From: Streptomyces xanthochromogenes
GTDB taxonomy: Bacteria; Actinomycetota; Actinomycetes; Streptomycetales; Streptomycetaceae
Direction of reading: 5' to 3'
Length of the DNA: 64,000 nucleotides
NCBI RefSeq assembly: GCF_014650455.1
Contig: NZ_BMUZ01000010.1
Span: 62,001-126,000 of the forward strand
Shown here: piece by piece, positions 7,850-16,127 of the stretch
Layout: every line of letters starts with the position of its first letter
Position numbering within the stretch: position 1 is the stretch's first letter
Position numbers and translations under genes: made by a program
Notes under the pieces: generated by a model
What the model was told of the DNA's origin: nothing
What the model saw: the letters and a program-made list of their open reading frames with translations, nothing else
The model's database searches: none

Positions 7850-8917
7850 ATGACCGGAGTGACCGCGACAGCTACGGCAGCCGCAGGTACGGACGCGTCG
7901 TACCAGGCGGTGTTCGACGCGGCAGTCGCCGCGGACGAGCGGATCGAGCCACGCGACTGGATGCCCGAGGAGTACCGCTCCTCGCTGGTCCGCCAGATGG
8001 CACAGCACGCCCACTCCGAGATCATCGGCATGCAGCCGGAGGCGAACTGGATCACCCGCGCCCCGTCCCTGCGCCGCAAGGCGATCCTGATGGCCAAGGT
8101 CCAGGACGAGGCGGGCCACGGCCTCTACCTCTACAGCGCGGCCGAGACGCTCGGCACGGGCCGCGACGAGCTCCTCGACAAGCTGCACTCGGGCCGCCAG
8201 AAGTACTCGTCGATCTTCAACTACCCCACCCTGACCTGGGCCGACGTGGGCGCCATCGGCTGGCTGGTGGACGGCGCGGCGATCACCAACCAGGTCCCCC
8301 TGTGCCGCTGCTCCTACGGGCCGTACGCACGGGCGATGGTCCGCATCTGCAAGGAGGAGTCCTTCCACCAGCGGCAGGGGTACGAGCTGCTGCTCGCCCT
8401 GTCCAAGGGGACGCCGGAGCAGCACGCCATGGCGCAGGACGCGGTGGACCGCTGGTGGTGGCCCTCCCTGATGATGTTCGGCCCGCCCGACGACGAGTCG
8501 GCGCACTCGGCGCAGTCGATGACCTGGAAGATCAAGCGCCACTCCAACGACGAACTGCGCCAGCGCTTCGTGGACATAGCGGTCGGCCAGGCCGAGGGCC
8601 TCGGGCTCTCCCTGCCCGACCCCGACCTGCGCTGGAACGAGGAGCGCGGCCACCACGACTTCGGCGCGATCGACTGGACGGAGTTCTGGGAGGTCCTCAA
8701 GGGCAACGGCCCCTGCAACGAGCAGCGGCTCACCCAGCGGCGCCGGGCCCACGAGGAAGGCGCCTGGGTACGGGACGCGGCCGCCGCGTACGCCACGAAG
8801 CAGCAGACGCGGCGGGCGCGGGACGCGCACGAGGCCCAGCAGGCGCACCCCACGCAGGAGACCCATCACGCGCAGCCCGCCCGGCAGGCGCACGCGAACG
8901 GAGAGGCAACGGCATGA
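7850..8917 (+). CDS. paaA: 1,2-phenylacetyl-CoA epoxidase, catalytic subunit PaaA
   Basis: A 355-residue di-iron subunit of the ring 1,2-phenylacetyl-CoA epoxidase. The ferritin-like helices show the iron-ligand patterns MAKVQDEAGHGLYLY and CKEESFHQRQGYELL (E-x-x-H type), and PEEYRSSLVRQMAQHAHSEI is highly typical. The last 45 residues are an Ala/His/Gln-rich tail. The ATG at 7850 is selected because the operator lies upstream at 7794-7807 and family similarity begins after it. It is first in a five-gene operon in which every junction overlaps or abuts, so the subunits are probably made in fixed ratio. Likely repressed by the PaaR-like protein. Confidence 0.93.
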   Translation: MTGVTATATAAAGTDASYQAVFDAAVAADERIEPRDWMPEEYRSSLVRQMAQHAHSEIIGMQPEANWITRAPSLRRKAILMAKVQDEAGHGLYLYSAAETLGTGRDELLDKLHSGRQKYSSIFNYPTLTWADVGAIGWLVDGAAITNQVPLCRCSYGPYARAMVRICKEESFHQRQGYELLLALSKGTPEQHAMAQDAVDRWWWPSLMMFGPPDDESAHSAQSMTWKIKRHSNDELRQRFVDIAVGQAEGLGLSLPDPDLRWNEERGHHDFGAIDWTEFWEVLKGNGPCNEQRLTQRRRAHEEGAWVRDAAAAYATKQQTRRARDAHEAQQAHPTQETHHAQPARQAHANGEATA

Positions 8918-9201
8918 GCACGCACGACTGGCCGCTCTGGGAGGTGTTCGTGCGCTCGCGCCGCGGGCTGTCCCACACCCACGCGGGAAGCCTGCACGCG
9001 CCGGACGCCGAGATGGCCCTGCGCAACGCCCGCGACCTGTACACCCGCAGGTCGGAGGGCATCTCGATCTGGGTCGTGCCGTCGAGCGCGATCAGCGCGT
9101 CCTCGCCCGACGAGAAGGACTCCTTCTTCGACCCGGCCGCCGACAAGCCGTACCGCCACCCCACGTTCTACGAGATCCCGGAAGGGGTGAAGCACCTGTG
9201 A
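8914..9201 (+). CDS. paaB: phenylacetyl-CoA epoxidase subunit PaaB
   Basis: A 95-residue protein matching the small PaaB subunit: WPLWEVFVRSRRGLSHTHAG at the N-terminus and ALRNARDLYTRR in the middle are family hallmarks. PaaB bridges PaaAC heterodimers in the epoxidase and has no catalytic residues of its own. The ATG at 8914 overlaps the paaA stop (ATGA), and its own stop overlaps paaC. Confidence 0.94.
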   Translation: MSTHDWPLWEVFVRSRRGLSHTHAGSLHAPDAEMALRNARDLYTRRSEGISIWVVPSSAISASSPDEKDSFFDPAADKPYRHPTFYEIPEGVKHL

Positions 9202-9917
9202 CCGCCACCGTCCCGGCGCAGGCCGCCCTCGCCCTCGGCGACGACGCCCTGGTGCTGTCGCACCGGCTCGGTGAGTGGGCCGGTCACGCCCCCGTCCTCG
9301 AAGAGGAGGTCGCCCTGGCGAACATCGCCCTCGACCTGCTCGGCCAGGCCCGGCTGCTGCTCTCCCAGGTCGGCGACGAGGACGAGCTGGCCTACCTCCG
9401 CGAGGAGCGGGCCTTCCGCAACCTGCAGCTCGTCGAGCAGCCCAACGGCGACTTCGCCCACACCATCGCCCGCCAGCTGTACTTCTCGACGTACCAGGAC
9501 CTGATGTACGGCGAACTCGCTTCGGGCGACGGCGAGTTCGCGCCCGTGGCGGCCAAGGCCGTCAAGGAGGTCGACTACCACCGCGACCACGCCGAGCAGT
9601 GGACGCTGCGGCTCGGTGACGGCACCGAGGAGAGCCACGGCCGGATGCAGCGTGCCTGCGAGGCGCTGTGGCGCTTCACCGGCGAGATGTTCCAGCCGGT
9701 GCCCGGTGTGGACCTCGACTGGGCCGGGCTGGAGGCGCGTTGGACGGCCTCGGTGACCTCGGTCCTGGGCCGGGCCACCCTGACCGTCCCGGAAGGCCCC
9801 CGCACCGGCGCATGGGCGGCGGGAGCCGGCCGGCAGGGGCTGCACACCGAGCCGTTCGGGCGGATGCTCGCCGAAATGCAGCACCTGCACCGCAGCCACC
9901 CGGGGGCGTCGTGGTGA
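9198..9917 (+). CDS. paaC: phenylacetyl-CoA epoxidase structural subunit PaaC
   Basis: A 239-residue ferritin-like protein that pairs with PaaA in the epoxidase core but has lost a functional di-iron site in characterised homologues. Recognisable segments are DDALVLSHRLGEWAGHAP, LANIALDLLGQARLLL and the YSTYQDLMY-like stretch LYFSTYQDLMYG. The GTG at 9198 overlaps the paaB TGA. The length is near the family norm of about 250 residues. Confidence 0.93.
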   Translation: MTATVPAQAALALGDDALVLSHRLGEWAGHAPVLEEEVALANIALDLLGQARLLLSQVGDEDELAYLREERAFRNLQLVEQPNGDFAHTIARQLYFSTYQDLMYGELASGDGEFAPVAAKAVKEVDYHRDHAEQWTLRLGDGTEESHGRMQRACEALWRFTGEMFQPVPGVDLDWAGLEARWTASVTSVLGRATLTVPEGPRTGAWAAGAGRQGLHTEPFGRMLAEMQHLHRSHPGASW

Positions 9918-10414
9918 CCGCCACCGCCCCCACGCCCCTGGAGACCGAGCTGCGGCGCCTCGCCGGCTCCGTCCCCGACCCGGAGCTGCCGGTGCTGAGC
10001 CTCGAAGAGCTGGGCGTGCTGCGCGCCGTCCACGTCGAGGGCCCGGGCCGGGTGCGCGTCGAGCTCACCCCCACGTACACCGGCTGCCCCGCCGTCGAGG
10101 CGATGTCCTCGGACATCGAGCGCGTGCTGCACGACCACGGCATGGAGCACGTATCGGTCGTGCGGGTGCTGTCTCCCGCCTGGTCGACGGACGACATCAG
10201 CGCGGAGGGACGGCGCAAGCTCGCCGAGTTCGGCATAGCTCCGCCGCGTCCGCACAGCATCGACGGCCCGGTGGCGCTCACCCTGTCGGTCCGCTGCCCG
10301 CACTGCGGGTCCACCGACACGGAGCTGCTCAGCCGCTTCTCCTCGACCGCGTGCAAGGCGCTGCGCCGCTGCGTGTCGTGCCGTGAACCGTTCGACCACT
10401 TCAAGGAGTTGTAG
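9914..10414 (+). CDS. paaD: PaaD, Fe-S maturation factor for the epoxidase
   Basis: A 166-residue MIP18/DUF59-family protein with a C-terminal zinc-ribbon-like part. The DUF59 fold is seen in SVPDPELPVLSLEELGVLR and the conserved TPTYTGCPA cysteine. The C-terminal CPHCGS plus CKALRRCVSC cysteines form the PaaD-specific metal site. It is thought to assemble the iron-sulfur centre of PaaE. The GTG start overlaps the paaC stop (GTGA, 9914-9917), and paaE begins on the base after its TAG. Confidence 0.92.
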   Translation: MTATAPTPLETELRRLAGSVPDPELPVLSLEELGVLRAVHVEGPGRVRVELTPTYTGCPAVEAMSSDIERVLHDHGMEHVSVVRVLSPAWSTDDISAEGRRKLAEFGIAPPRPHSIDGPVALTLSVRCPHCGSTDTELLSRFSSTACKALRRCVSCREPFDHFKEL

Positions 10415-11467
10415 ATGTTCCATCCGCTCCGGGTCAGCGACGTCGAGCGGCTCACCGACGACGCGGTGGCCGTCACCTTCGCCGTCCCGCCCGAGCTCCG
10501 CGAGGCCTACCGGCACCTGCCCGGCCAGCATCTCGCCCTGCGCCGCAGCGTGCGGGGCGAGGAGATCCGCCGTACGTACTCGATCTGCGCGCCCGCCGTT
10601 GAGGCGCCGGGGGAGCCGGTGCTGCGGGTCGGCATCCGCCTGGTGGAGGGCGGCGCCTTCTCCACGTATGCCTTCAAGGAGCTGGTCGTCGGCGACACCG
10701 TCGACGTCATGGAGCCGATGGGCCGCTTCGTGCTGTCCCCGCGCGCCGGGCACTTCGCGGCGATCGTCGGCGGCAGCGGCATCACCCCGGTCCTGTCCAT
10801 CGCGGCGACCCTGCTCGCCCGTGAACCGGAGGCGCGGTTCTGCCTGATACGCAGCGACCGCAGTGCCGCCTCGACGATGTTCCTGGAGGAGACGGCCGAC
10901 CTGAAGGACCGCTACCCCGAGCGGTTCCAGCTGGTCACGGTGCTGTCCCGGGAGGACCAGCAGTCGGGCCTGCCCTCGGGCCGGCTCGACCGCGAACGGC
11001 TCGGCGCGCTGCTGCCCGCGCTGCTCCCCGTGGCGGACATCGACGGCTGGTTCCTGTGCGGGCCCTTCGGTCTGGTGCAGGGCGCCGAGCGGGCGCTGCG
11101 CGGGCTCGGCGTCGACCGGGGCCGCATCCACCAGGAGATCTTCCATGTGGACGCGGCGCCGGCACCCGCCGCCGCGGCCGCCGCGCCCTCGCACGCCACG
11201 CTCACCGCGACCCTGGACGGCCGCTCGGGCAACTGGCCGGTACGGGAGGGCGAGTCCCTCCTGGAGACGGTGCTGCGCGCCCGCGCCGACGCGCCGTACG
11301 CCTGCAAGGGGGGCGTGTGCGGGACGTGCCGGGCCTTCCTGGTGAAGGGCGAGGTACGGATGGAACGGAACTTCGCGCTGGAGCCCGAGGAGACCGAAGC
11401 GGGCTATGTCCTGGCCTGCCAGTCGCACCCCGCGACGGGGGAGGTGGAGCTGGACTTCGACCGGTGA
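10415..11467 (+). CDS. paaE: phenylacetyl-CoA epoxidase reductase subunit PaaE
   Basis: A 350-residue NADPH-dependent flavin/iron-sulfur reductase that feeds electrons to the PaaA di-iron centre. Domain order: FAD-binding domain (RRTYSIC, the R-x-Y-S flavin motif), NAD(P)-binding domain (GGSGITPVLS, CGPFGLVQ), an Ala/Pro linker at about 249-260, and a C-terminal plant-type 2Fe-2S ferredoxin with cysteines in CKGGVCGTC and a fourth in LACQS. It is the last gene of the operon and starts directly after the paaD stop. Downstream is a repeat-rich intergenic region without an obvious strong terminator. Confidence 0.94.
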   Translation: MFHPLRVSDVERLTDDAVAVTFAVPPELREAYRHLPGQHLALRRSVRGEEIRRTYSICAPAVEAPGEPVLRVGIRLVEGGAFSTYAFKELVVGDTVDVMEPMGRFVLSPRAGHFAAIVGGSGITPVLSIAATLLAREPEARFCLIRSDRSAASTMFLEETADLKDRYPERFQLVTVLSREDQQSGLPSGRLDRERLGALLPALLPVADIDGWFLCGPFGLVQGAERALRGLGVDRGRIHQEIFHVDAAPAPAAAAAAPSHATLTATLDGRSGNWPVREGESLLETVLRARADAPYACKGGVCGTCRAFLVKGEVRMERNFALEPEETEAGYVLACQSHPATGEVELDFDR

Positions 11468-11549
11468 GGGTGCGGCCGAGCCACGAAAGGCCGGCCCTGG
11501 GGGATGAGCCGCGCGGCCGGGACCGAGAGAGCCGGAGCCGTTGGCCGGA

Positions 11550-11729
11550 GGCGCCCGCGGTCAGGGAGCCGGGCCGCCGGCCGTAGGCGCCCGCGGTCAG
11601 GGAGCCGGGCCGCCGGCCGTAGGCGCCCGCGGTCAGGGGGCGGAGCCGTTGGCCGGAGGCGGCTGGGGTCAAGGAGCGGAGCCGCCGGCCGTAGGCGGCT
11701 GGGGTCACGGGGCGGGGCCGCCGTCGGGG
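11550..11729 (+). repeat. 36-bp minisatellite, five tandem units
   Basis: Five units of exactly 36 bp start at 11550, 11586, 11622, 11658 and 11694, with a partial unit just before. Units 2 and 3 are nearly identical (GGCGCCCGCGGTCAGGGAGC core), and units 4-5 have GGCGGCTGGGGTCA instead. The 36-bp period keeps all frames open, which produces spurious Arg/Pro/Ser-rich ORFs on both strands. It fills most of the 392-bp gap between paaE and the acyl-CoA dehydrogenase. No coding evidence. Confidence 0.9.
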
Positions 11730-11748
11730 CGTGCCCATTCCCATCCTG

Positions 11749-11762
11749 TAGAACCTGTTCTA
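11749..11762. promoter_or_regulatory. KstR-type operator
   Basis: TAGAACCTGTTCTA has perfect 6-bp inverted arms and fits TNNAACNNGTTNNA, the site of the TetR-family cholesterol-catabolism repressor KstR of mycobacteria and rhodococci. It is immediately followed by TTGACG (11765-11770), a possible -35, and lies about 100 bp before the acyl-CoA dehydrogenase start. Confidence 0.7.
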
Positions 11763-11859
11763 TCTTGACGAACCGTCAGATCCGGTCGGGCAGCGCCCAG
11801 TTCACTTCGCCGCGCTCCCGGTGTCCGGACGGAACCGGTGCGTGCGGGAGGACTAGGCC

Positions 11860-13002
11860 GTGGACTTCACCTTCACCGAGGAGCAGCAGGCTGCCGTAGA
11901 GGCGGCCAAGGCGGTCTTCTCCGGCGTCGCACCCGACGCGGTACCCAGCCCCGCGCTCACCGCGGGCGCCGTCGCCGAGGACTTCGACCGCCCGCTCTGG
12001 GCCAAGCTCGCCGCGTCCGACCTGTTGAGCCTGGTTCTGGATGCCGAGTACGGCGGAGCCGGTCTCGACCCGATCGCCCTGTGTTTGGTGCTGCGCGAAT
12101 CGGCCAGGGTCCTCGCCCGGCTGCCGCTCCTGGAGACCAGCGCGGTCGCCCTGACCGTACAACGGTACGGACAGGCCGAGTTGGGCCGCGAGCTGCTGCC
12201 CGCCGTCGGCCGGGGCGAGCTCGCCCTGACCGTCGCCGCCAACGGCCGCACCGGCCACGACGGCGCCGAACTCGCCGTCACCGCCCGCCGGGACGGCGAG
12301 CACTGGCTGCTCGACGGCGCCCAGACCGGCGTGCCCTGGGCCCAGACCTGCGACCGCATCGCGGTACCCGCCCACACCATCGACGGCCACACCGTACTGG
12401 CGCTGGTCCCCCGCACCCACCAGGGCGTCGCCCTGGCCGAGCAGATATCCACCAGCGGCGAACGGTTCGCCGATCTGCACCTCGAAGCGGTACAGGTCGA
12501 CGCGGGCGCGGTCCTCACCGCGGACGGCGCCTGGGAATGGCTGCGCAACCTGCTCGCGACGGGAACCTGCGCCCTGGCCCTGGGGCTCGGCGAAGCCGTG
12601 CTCGCCATGACCGGTCAATACACGGGAAAGCGCGAGCAGTTCGGGCATCCGGTGGCCACGTTCCAGGCCGTCGCCGTCCAGGCGGCCGACCGCTACATCG
12701 ATCTGCGCGCCATGGAGGCGACGCTGTGGCAGGCGGCCTGGCGCATCAGCAGCGGCGCCCAAGGCGCGCTGCCCGTCACCGGTGATGTCGCGGTCGCCAA
12801 GATCTGGGCCTCCGAGGGGGTGCGCCGCGTCGTACAGACCGCCCAGCACCTGCACGGCGGGTTCGGCGCCGACACGGACTACGCACTGCACCGCTACCAC
12901 GCCTGGGCCAAACAGCTGGAGCTCTCGCTCGGCCCGGCCGCGGCCCACGAGGAGGCCCTCGGCGACCTCCTCGCGGCCCACCCCCTCGGACAGCCCGCCT
13001 AG
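11860..13002 (+). CDS. acyl-CoA dehydrogenase family protein
   Basis: A 380-residue FAD flavoprotein of the acyl-CoA dehydrogenase superfamily. It has the N-terminal helical domain (MDFTFTEEQQA, LDAEYGGAGLDP), a central beta domain, and the C-terminal domain with YTGKREQFGHPVATFQAVA and QHLHGGFGADTDYALHRYH. The GTG start at 11860 follows CGGGAGGAC at good spacing. The KstR-type palindrome upstream suggests control by a KstR-like repressor and a role in sterol or side-chain acyl-CoA beta-oxidation; KstR-regulated dehydrogenases often work as heteromers, and no partner is seen here. The catalytic base cannot be assigned with certainty. Confidence 0.88.
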   Translation: MDFTFTEEQQAAVEAAKAVFSGVAPDAVPSPALTAGAVAEDFDRPLWAKLAASDLLSLVLDAEYGGAGLDPIALCLVLRESARVLARLPLLETSAVALTVQRYGQAELGRELLPAVGRGELALTVAANGRTGHDGAELAVTARRDGEHWLLDGAQTGVPWAQTCDRIAVPAHTIDGHTVLALVPRTHQGVALAEQISTSGERFADLHLEAVQVDAGAVLTADGAWEWLRNLLATGTCALALGLGEAVLAMTGQYTGKREQFGHPVATFQAVAVQAADRYIDLRAMEATLWQAAWRISSGAQGALPVTGDVAVAKIWASEGVRRVVQTAQHLHGGFGADTDYALHRYHAWAKQLELSLGPAAAHEEALGDLLAAHPLGQPA

Positions 13003-13027
13003 GCCACGTGGGCCGCGGCCGACGGGG

Positions 13028-13372
13028 TCAGACGACCGTGCCCGGCGCGCCCTGGTCGTCGACGACCTTGCGGCCCGCGGCCTCCCACACCTGCATGCCG
13101 CCGTCGACGTTCACGGCGTCGATGCCTTGCTGGACCAGATACTGGGTGACCTGGGCCGACCGGCCGCCGACCCGGCACATCACATAGGCCCGGCGCCCGT
13201 CCGCCACCGCTTCGGTCACCTCACCGAAGCGCGCCACGAAGTCGCTCATCGGCACGTGCAGCGCGCCCTCGGCGTGCCCCGCCGCCCACTCGTCGTCCTC
13301 ACGGACGTCGAGCACCAGGGCGTCGGCCGGCACCTCGGCGACATCCACCGAGGGCAACTGGGCGAAATTCAT
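13028..13372 (-). CDS. single-domain rhodanese-like sulfurtransferase
   Basis: A 114-residue rhodanese. The start LVLDVREDDEWAAGHAEGA and the active-site loop C66-RVGGRS are complete, so it should be a catalytic persulfide carrier and not an inactive fold. The donor and acceptor are not evident. It is convergent with the acyl-CoA dehydrogenase (25-bp gap) and follows the J-domain gene on the same strand after 44 bp, so it may share that gene's promoter. Confidence 0.9.
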   Translation of the reverse strand: MNFAQLPSVDVAEVPADALVLDVREDDEWAAGHAEGALHVPMSDFVARFGEVTEAVADGRRAYVMCRVGGRSAQVTQYLVQQGIDAVNVDGGMQVWEAAGRKVVDDQGAPGTVV

Positions 13373-13416
13373 GGGTCATGCCTTCTCTCGTACGAACCCG
13401 GCAGGTCCCCCGAACG

Positions 13417-14268
13417 CTACTGCACCAGCTTCGCGAGCTCAGCCTCCCGACCGGCCACCTCGGTCAGCAGCTGCTCGGCGATCTCCTCAAGGAGCCGGTC
13501 CGGGTCGTCGGGCGCCATCCGCAGCATCGACCCGATCGCGCTGTCCTCAAGCTCCCGGGCCAGCAGTGCGAGCAGCTCCTTGCGCCGGCTCAGCCACTCC
13601 AGCCGGGCGTACAGCTCCTCGCTCTCGCTGGGCCGCACCTCCTCCGGCGCCGGGCCGGCCTCCCACTCCTCGGCCAGCTCGCGCAGCAGCGCCTCGTCGC
13701 CCCGCCCGTAGGCGGCGTTGACCCGGGCGATGAACTCGTCCCGGCGCTCGCGTTCCTTCTCCTCCTGGGCCAGGTCCGGGTGCGCCTTGCGGGCCAGTTC
13801 CCGGTACAGCCGGCGCACCTCCTCGCTCGGCCGGACCCGCTTGGGCGGGCGTACCGGCTGATCGGTGAGCATCGAGGCAGCCTCGGGGGAGAGCCCGTCG
13901 GAGTCCATCCAGTCGTGGAAGAGCTCGTCGACTCCGGGCATAGGCATGACCGCCGCCCGTGCCTCCTGCGCCCGCCGCAGATCCTCCGGGTCACCGCTCT
14001 GTACGGCTCTGGCCTCGGCGATCTGCGCGTCCAGCTCATCGAGCCGGGCGTACATCGGGCCGAGCTTCTGGTGGTGCAGCCGGGAGAAGTTCTCCACCTC
14101 GACCCGGAAGGTCTCCACTGCGATCTCGAACTCGATCAGAGCCTGCTCGGCCGCCCGCACCGCCCGCTCAAGCCGCGCCTCGGCCCGCTCGCCCCCCGCA
14201 TCCGGCGAGCCGGCCTGCGGTTCCTCATCGTTCCGGGCAGTCGTACCGCCAACACCTTCGTCCGTCAC
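13417..14268 (-). CDS. J-domain-containing protein with coiled-coil N-terminus
   Basis: A 283-residue cytosolic, highly charged protein. Residues 25-100 are a predicted coiled coil (heptad-like Leu/Ala with many Glu/Arg). Residues 145-185 contain a J-domain helix II/III with RRLYRELARKAHPDL, HPD at 163-165, the motif by which J proteins stimulate DnaK ATPase. The C-terminal 80 residues are again helical. Helix I of the J-domain is not clear and there is no G/F or zinc region, so it is not DnaJ itself. It may be a specialised DnaK co-chaperone; the client is unknown. Confidence 0.8.
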   Translation of the reverse strand: MTDEGVGGTTARNDEEPQAGSPDAGGERAEARLERAVRAAEQALIEFEIAVETFRVEVENFSRLHHQKLGPMYARLDELDAQIAEARAVQSGDPEDLRRAQEARAAVMPMPGVDELFHDWMDSDGLSPEAASMLTDQPVRPPKRVRPSEEVRRLYRELARKAHPDLAQEEKERERRDEFIARVNAAYGRGDEALLRELAEEWEAGPAPEEVRPSESEELYARLEWLSRRKELLALLARELEDSAIGSMLRMAPDDPDRLLEEIAEQLLTEVAGREAELAKLVQ

Positions 14269-14359
14269 CGCTCCAGCGTACGGGCGGCGGATGAGGGCCG
14301 GAGCCCTCCCCCTCGCCCTCGGCTCTGCTGAGGCCTTCGAGGACCGTCAGCCGGCTCTG

Positions 14360-14380
14360 CCGCATCCCCCCAGGATGCGG
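14360..14380 (-). terminator. hairpin downstream of the DUF2252 gene
   Basis: CCGCATCC, a 5-base C-rich loop and GGATGCGG form an 8-bp perfect stem about 30 bp after the DUF2252 stop, with no U tract. A plausible weak terminator. Confidence 0.45.
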
Positions 14381-14408
14381 GTACGGCACGACCCCAAGAG
14401 GTCGGCCC

Positions 14409-15875
14409 TCAGACCCCGAGCTCCGCCGCGACGCGGCCCTCGCGGATCGCGGCGGCCAGAGTCGCGTGGTCGGCCTCGGTGCGGTCGGCGTAGGTCACCG
14501 CAAAGGCGGCCACCGCCTCGTCCAGCTCTTCGTTCTTGCCGCAGTAGCCGGCTATGAGGCGCGGGTCGGCACTGTGCGCATGGGCACGGGCCAGGAGCGC
14601 GCCGGTCATGCGGCCGTAGTCGTCGAGCTGGCCGGGGGCGAGGGCGGCAGGGTCCACGCTGCCCTTGCGATTTCTGAACTGCCGGACTTGGTACGGCAGT
14701 TCGTTCAGCGTCGTCCAGCCGAGCAGGATGTCGCTGACCACCTGCATCCGCTTCTGGCCGAGCACCACGCGACGGCCCTCGTGGTCCGGCTCGGGCGTCT
14801 TGAAGCCGGCCTTCGCCAGGTGCGGCAGCAGCGCCGAGGGCCTGGCTTCCTTGACCTGGAGCACCAGCGGCTCGCCCCGGTGGTCGAGGAGCAGCACCAC
14901 GTACGACCGCGTCCCGACGCTCCCGGTACCGACCACCCGGAAGGCCACGTCGTGGATCGCGTACCGGGCGAGGAGCGGCACCCGGTCATCGGACAGGGTG
15001 TGCAGATACTGCTCGAGCGATGCGGTGACCGCCGCCGCCTCGGCGTCGGTCACGCGGCGCAGCACCGGAAGCGCGTCGACGAACCGCCGGCTGCCGTCCT
15101 CCACCTGCTGCGTCGCCTTGGCGGCGAAGCGTGCGCTCGTGTTGTTGCGGGCCTTCCCGGAGACGCGCTCCAGCGTGCCGAGCAGATCGTGGGCGTCCGC
15201 ATGGGAGACGAGTTCCTCGTCGGCTATCGCGTTCCAGGCGTCGAGGACCGGCAGTTTCGCCAGCAGGCGCATGGTGCGGCGATAGGCGCCCACCGCGTCG
15301 AACGCTGCTGCCCGACAGGTGTGTTCATCGGCGCCGGCCTCCCGCCCGGCCAGCACCAGCGACGCGGCGAGCCGTTTCACGTCCCACTCCCAGGGGCCGG
15401 TCACGGTCTCGTCGAAGTCGTTCAGGTCGATGACGAGGCTGCCGCGCGCGTCGCCGTACAGGCCGAAGTTGGCCGCGTGGGCGTCGCCGCAGATCTGTGC
15501 GCCGACGCCGGTGACTGGCGTCCCGACCAGGTCGTGCGCCATCAGTCCGGCGGAGCCGCGCAGGAACGCGAAGGGGCCGGCAGCCATGCGGCCCACGCGT
15601 ATCGGGGTGAGCTCGGGCACCCGGCCCGCGTTGGACTCCTCCACCGCTCGGACCGCGTCCGGCCGGTCGGCGGAGAGCAACAGCGAATCGTGCGAGGAGC
15701 GCGGGAAGCGTTCCCGCAGCGCCTTGCCCTCGGCCTTCGGTGACCCCTGCTCCCGGCGATCTCCCGCCCCGGCCGCATGCCGGTGGTGGGCGAACCCGGG
15801 GACATGCGGGATGCGTACCCGGACCTCGTCCGCCCCGCTCCGCCGTGCCGGAATCGTCGCCTCGACCTCGCCCAT
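14409..15875 (-). CDS. DUF2252 domain-containing protein
   Basis: A 488-residue DUF2252 protein, a family distantly related to protein-kinase-like/aminoglycoside-phosphotransferase folds with no settled function. Recognisable blocks are ICGDAHAANFGLYGDARG and VIDLNDFDETVTGPWEWDVKRL (the HGD...D-x-D-like pair of the kinase-like fold), then VVGTGSVGTRSYVVLL and LVLQVKEARPS. The ATG at 15875 follows GGGGGAGGCGG on the minus strand; a much longer open frame upstream is a shadow of the response-regulator gene. The 330-bp upstream region contains a DnaA box, a parS site and a microsatellite. Confidence 0.88.
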   Translation of the reverse strand: MGEVEATIPARRSGADEVRVRIPHVPGFAHHRHAAGAGDRREQGSPKAEGKALRERFPRSSHDSLLLSADRPDAVRAVEESNAGRVPELTPIRVGRMAAGPFAFLRGSAGLMAHDLVGTPVTGVGAQICGDAHAANFGLYGDARGSLVIDLNDFDETVTGPWEWDVKRLAASLVLAGREAGADEHTCRAAAFDAVGAYRRTMRLLAKLPVLDAWNAIADEELVSHADAHDLLGTLERVSGKARNNTSARFAAKATQQVEDGSRRFVDALPVLRRVTDAEAAAVTASLEQYLHTLSDDRVPLLARYAIHDVAFRVVGTGSVGTRSYVVLLLDHRGEPLVLQVKEARPSALLPHLAKAGFKTPEPDHEGRRVVLGQKRMQVVSDILLGWTTLNELPYQVRQFRNRKGSVDPAALAPGQLDDYGRMTGALLARAHAHSADPRLIAGYCGKNEELDEAVAAFAVTYADRTEADHATLAAAIREGRVAAELGV

Positions 15876-16055
15876 GGCGCGCCGCCTCCCCCGTCTCGTA
15901 CAACGCCCAGTGCCTGGGACGACGTCTCGCCCAACGCCGCCTCGGCGTCTCGCGGGACGTCCCTCGCCACGCCCTCGATCGACATCGAGAGCGACCAACA
16001 TCAAGAACTCAACTGCCCCTGACGGTACAGGCGCTGGCCGGAGGCCGTCTCCCCC

Positions 16056-16064
16056 TGTGGATAA
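16056..16064 (-). promoter_or_regulatory. isolated DnaA box TTATCCACA
   Basis: TGTGGATAA on the plus strand, a perfect 9-mer, 29 bp from the parS site at 16093. It lies in the DUF2252 upstream region. Confidence 0.45.
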
Positions 16065-16092
16065 CTCTCGCGGGCTCCTCGGGCCGACCGTT

Positions 16093-16106
16093 GTTTCACG
16101 TGAAAC
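16093..16106. promoter_or_regulatory. parS (ParB binding site)
   Basis: GTTTCACGTGAAAC, the perfect 14-bp Streptomyces parS palindrome, embedded in TTGTTTCACGTGAAACAA. It is about 41 kb from oriC and is the most origin-distal of five perfect sites in the window. It is non-coding, in the upstream region of DUF2252. Confidence 0.95.
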
Positions 16107-16127
16107 AACGCAACGCCCCGGACCGCC

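Noticed and set aside
11202..11899. Arg/Pro/Ser repeat proteins across the 36-bp array
   Set aside because: All frames stay open because the period is divisible by 3; there is no start signal and no match, so it is treated as non-coding repeat DNA.
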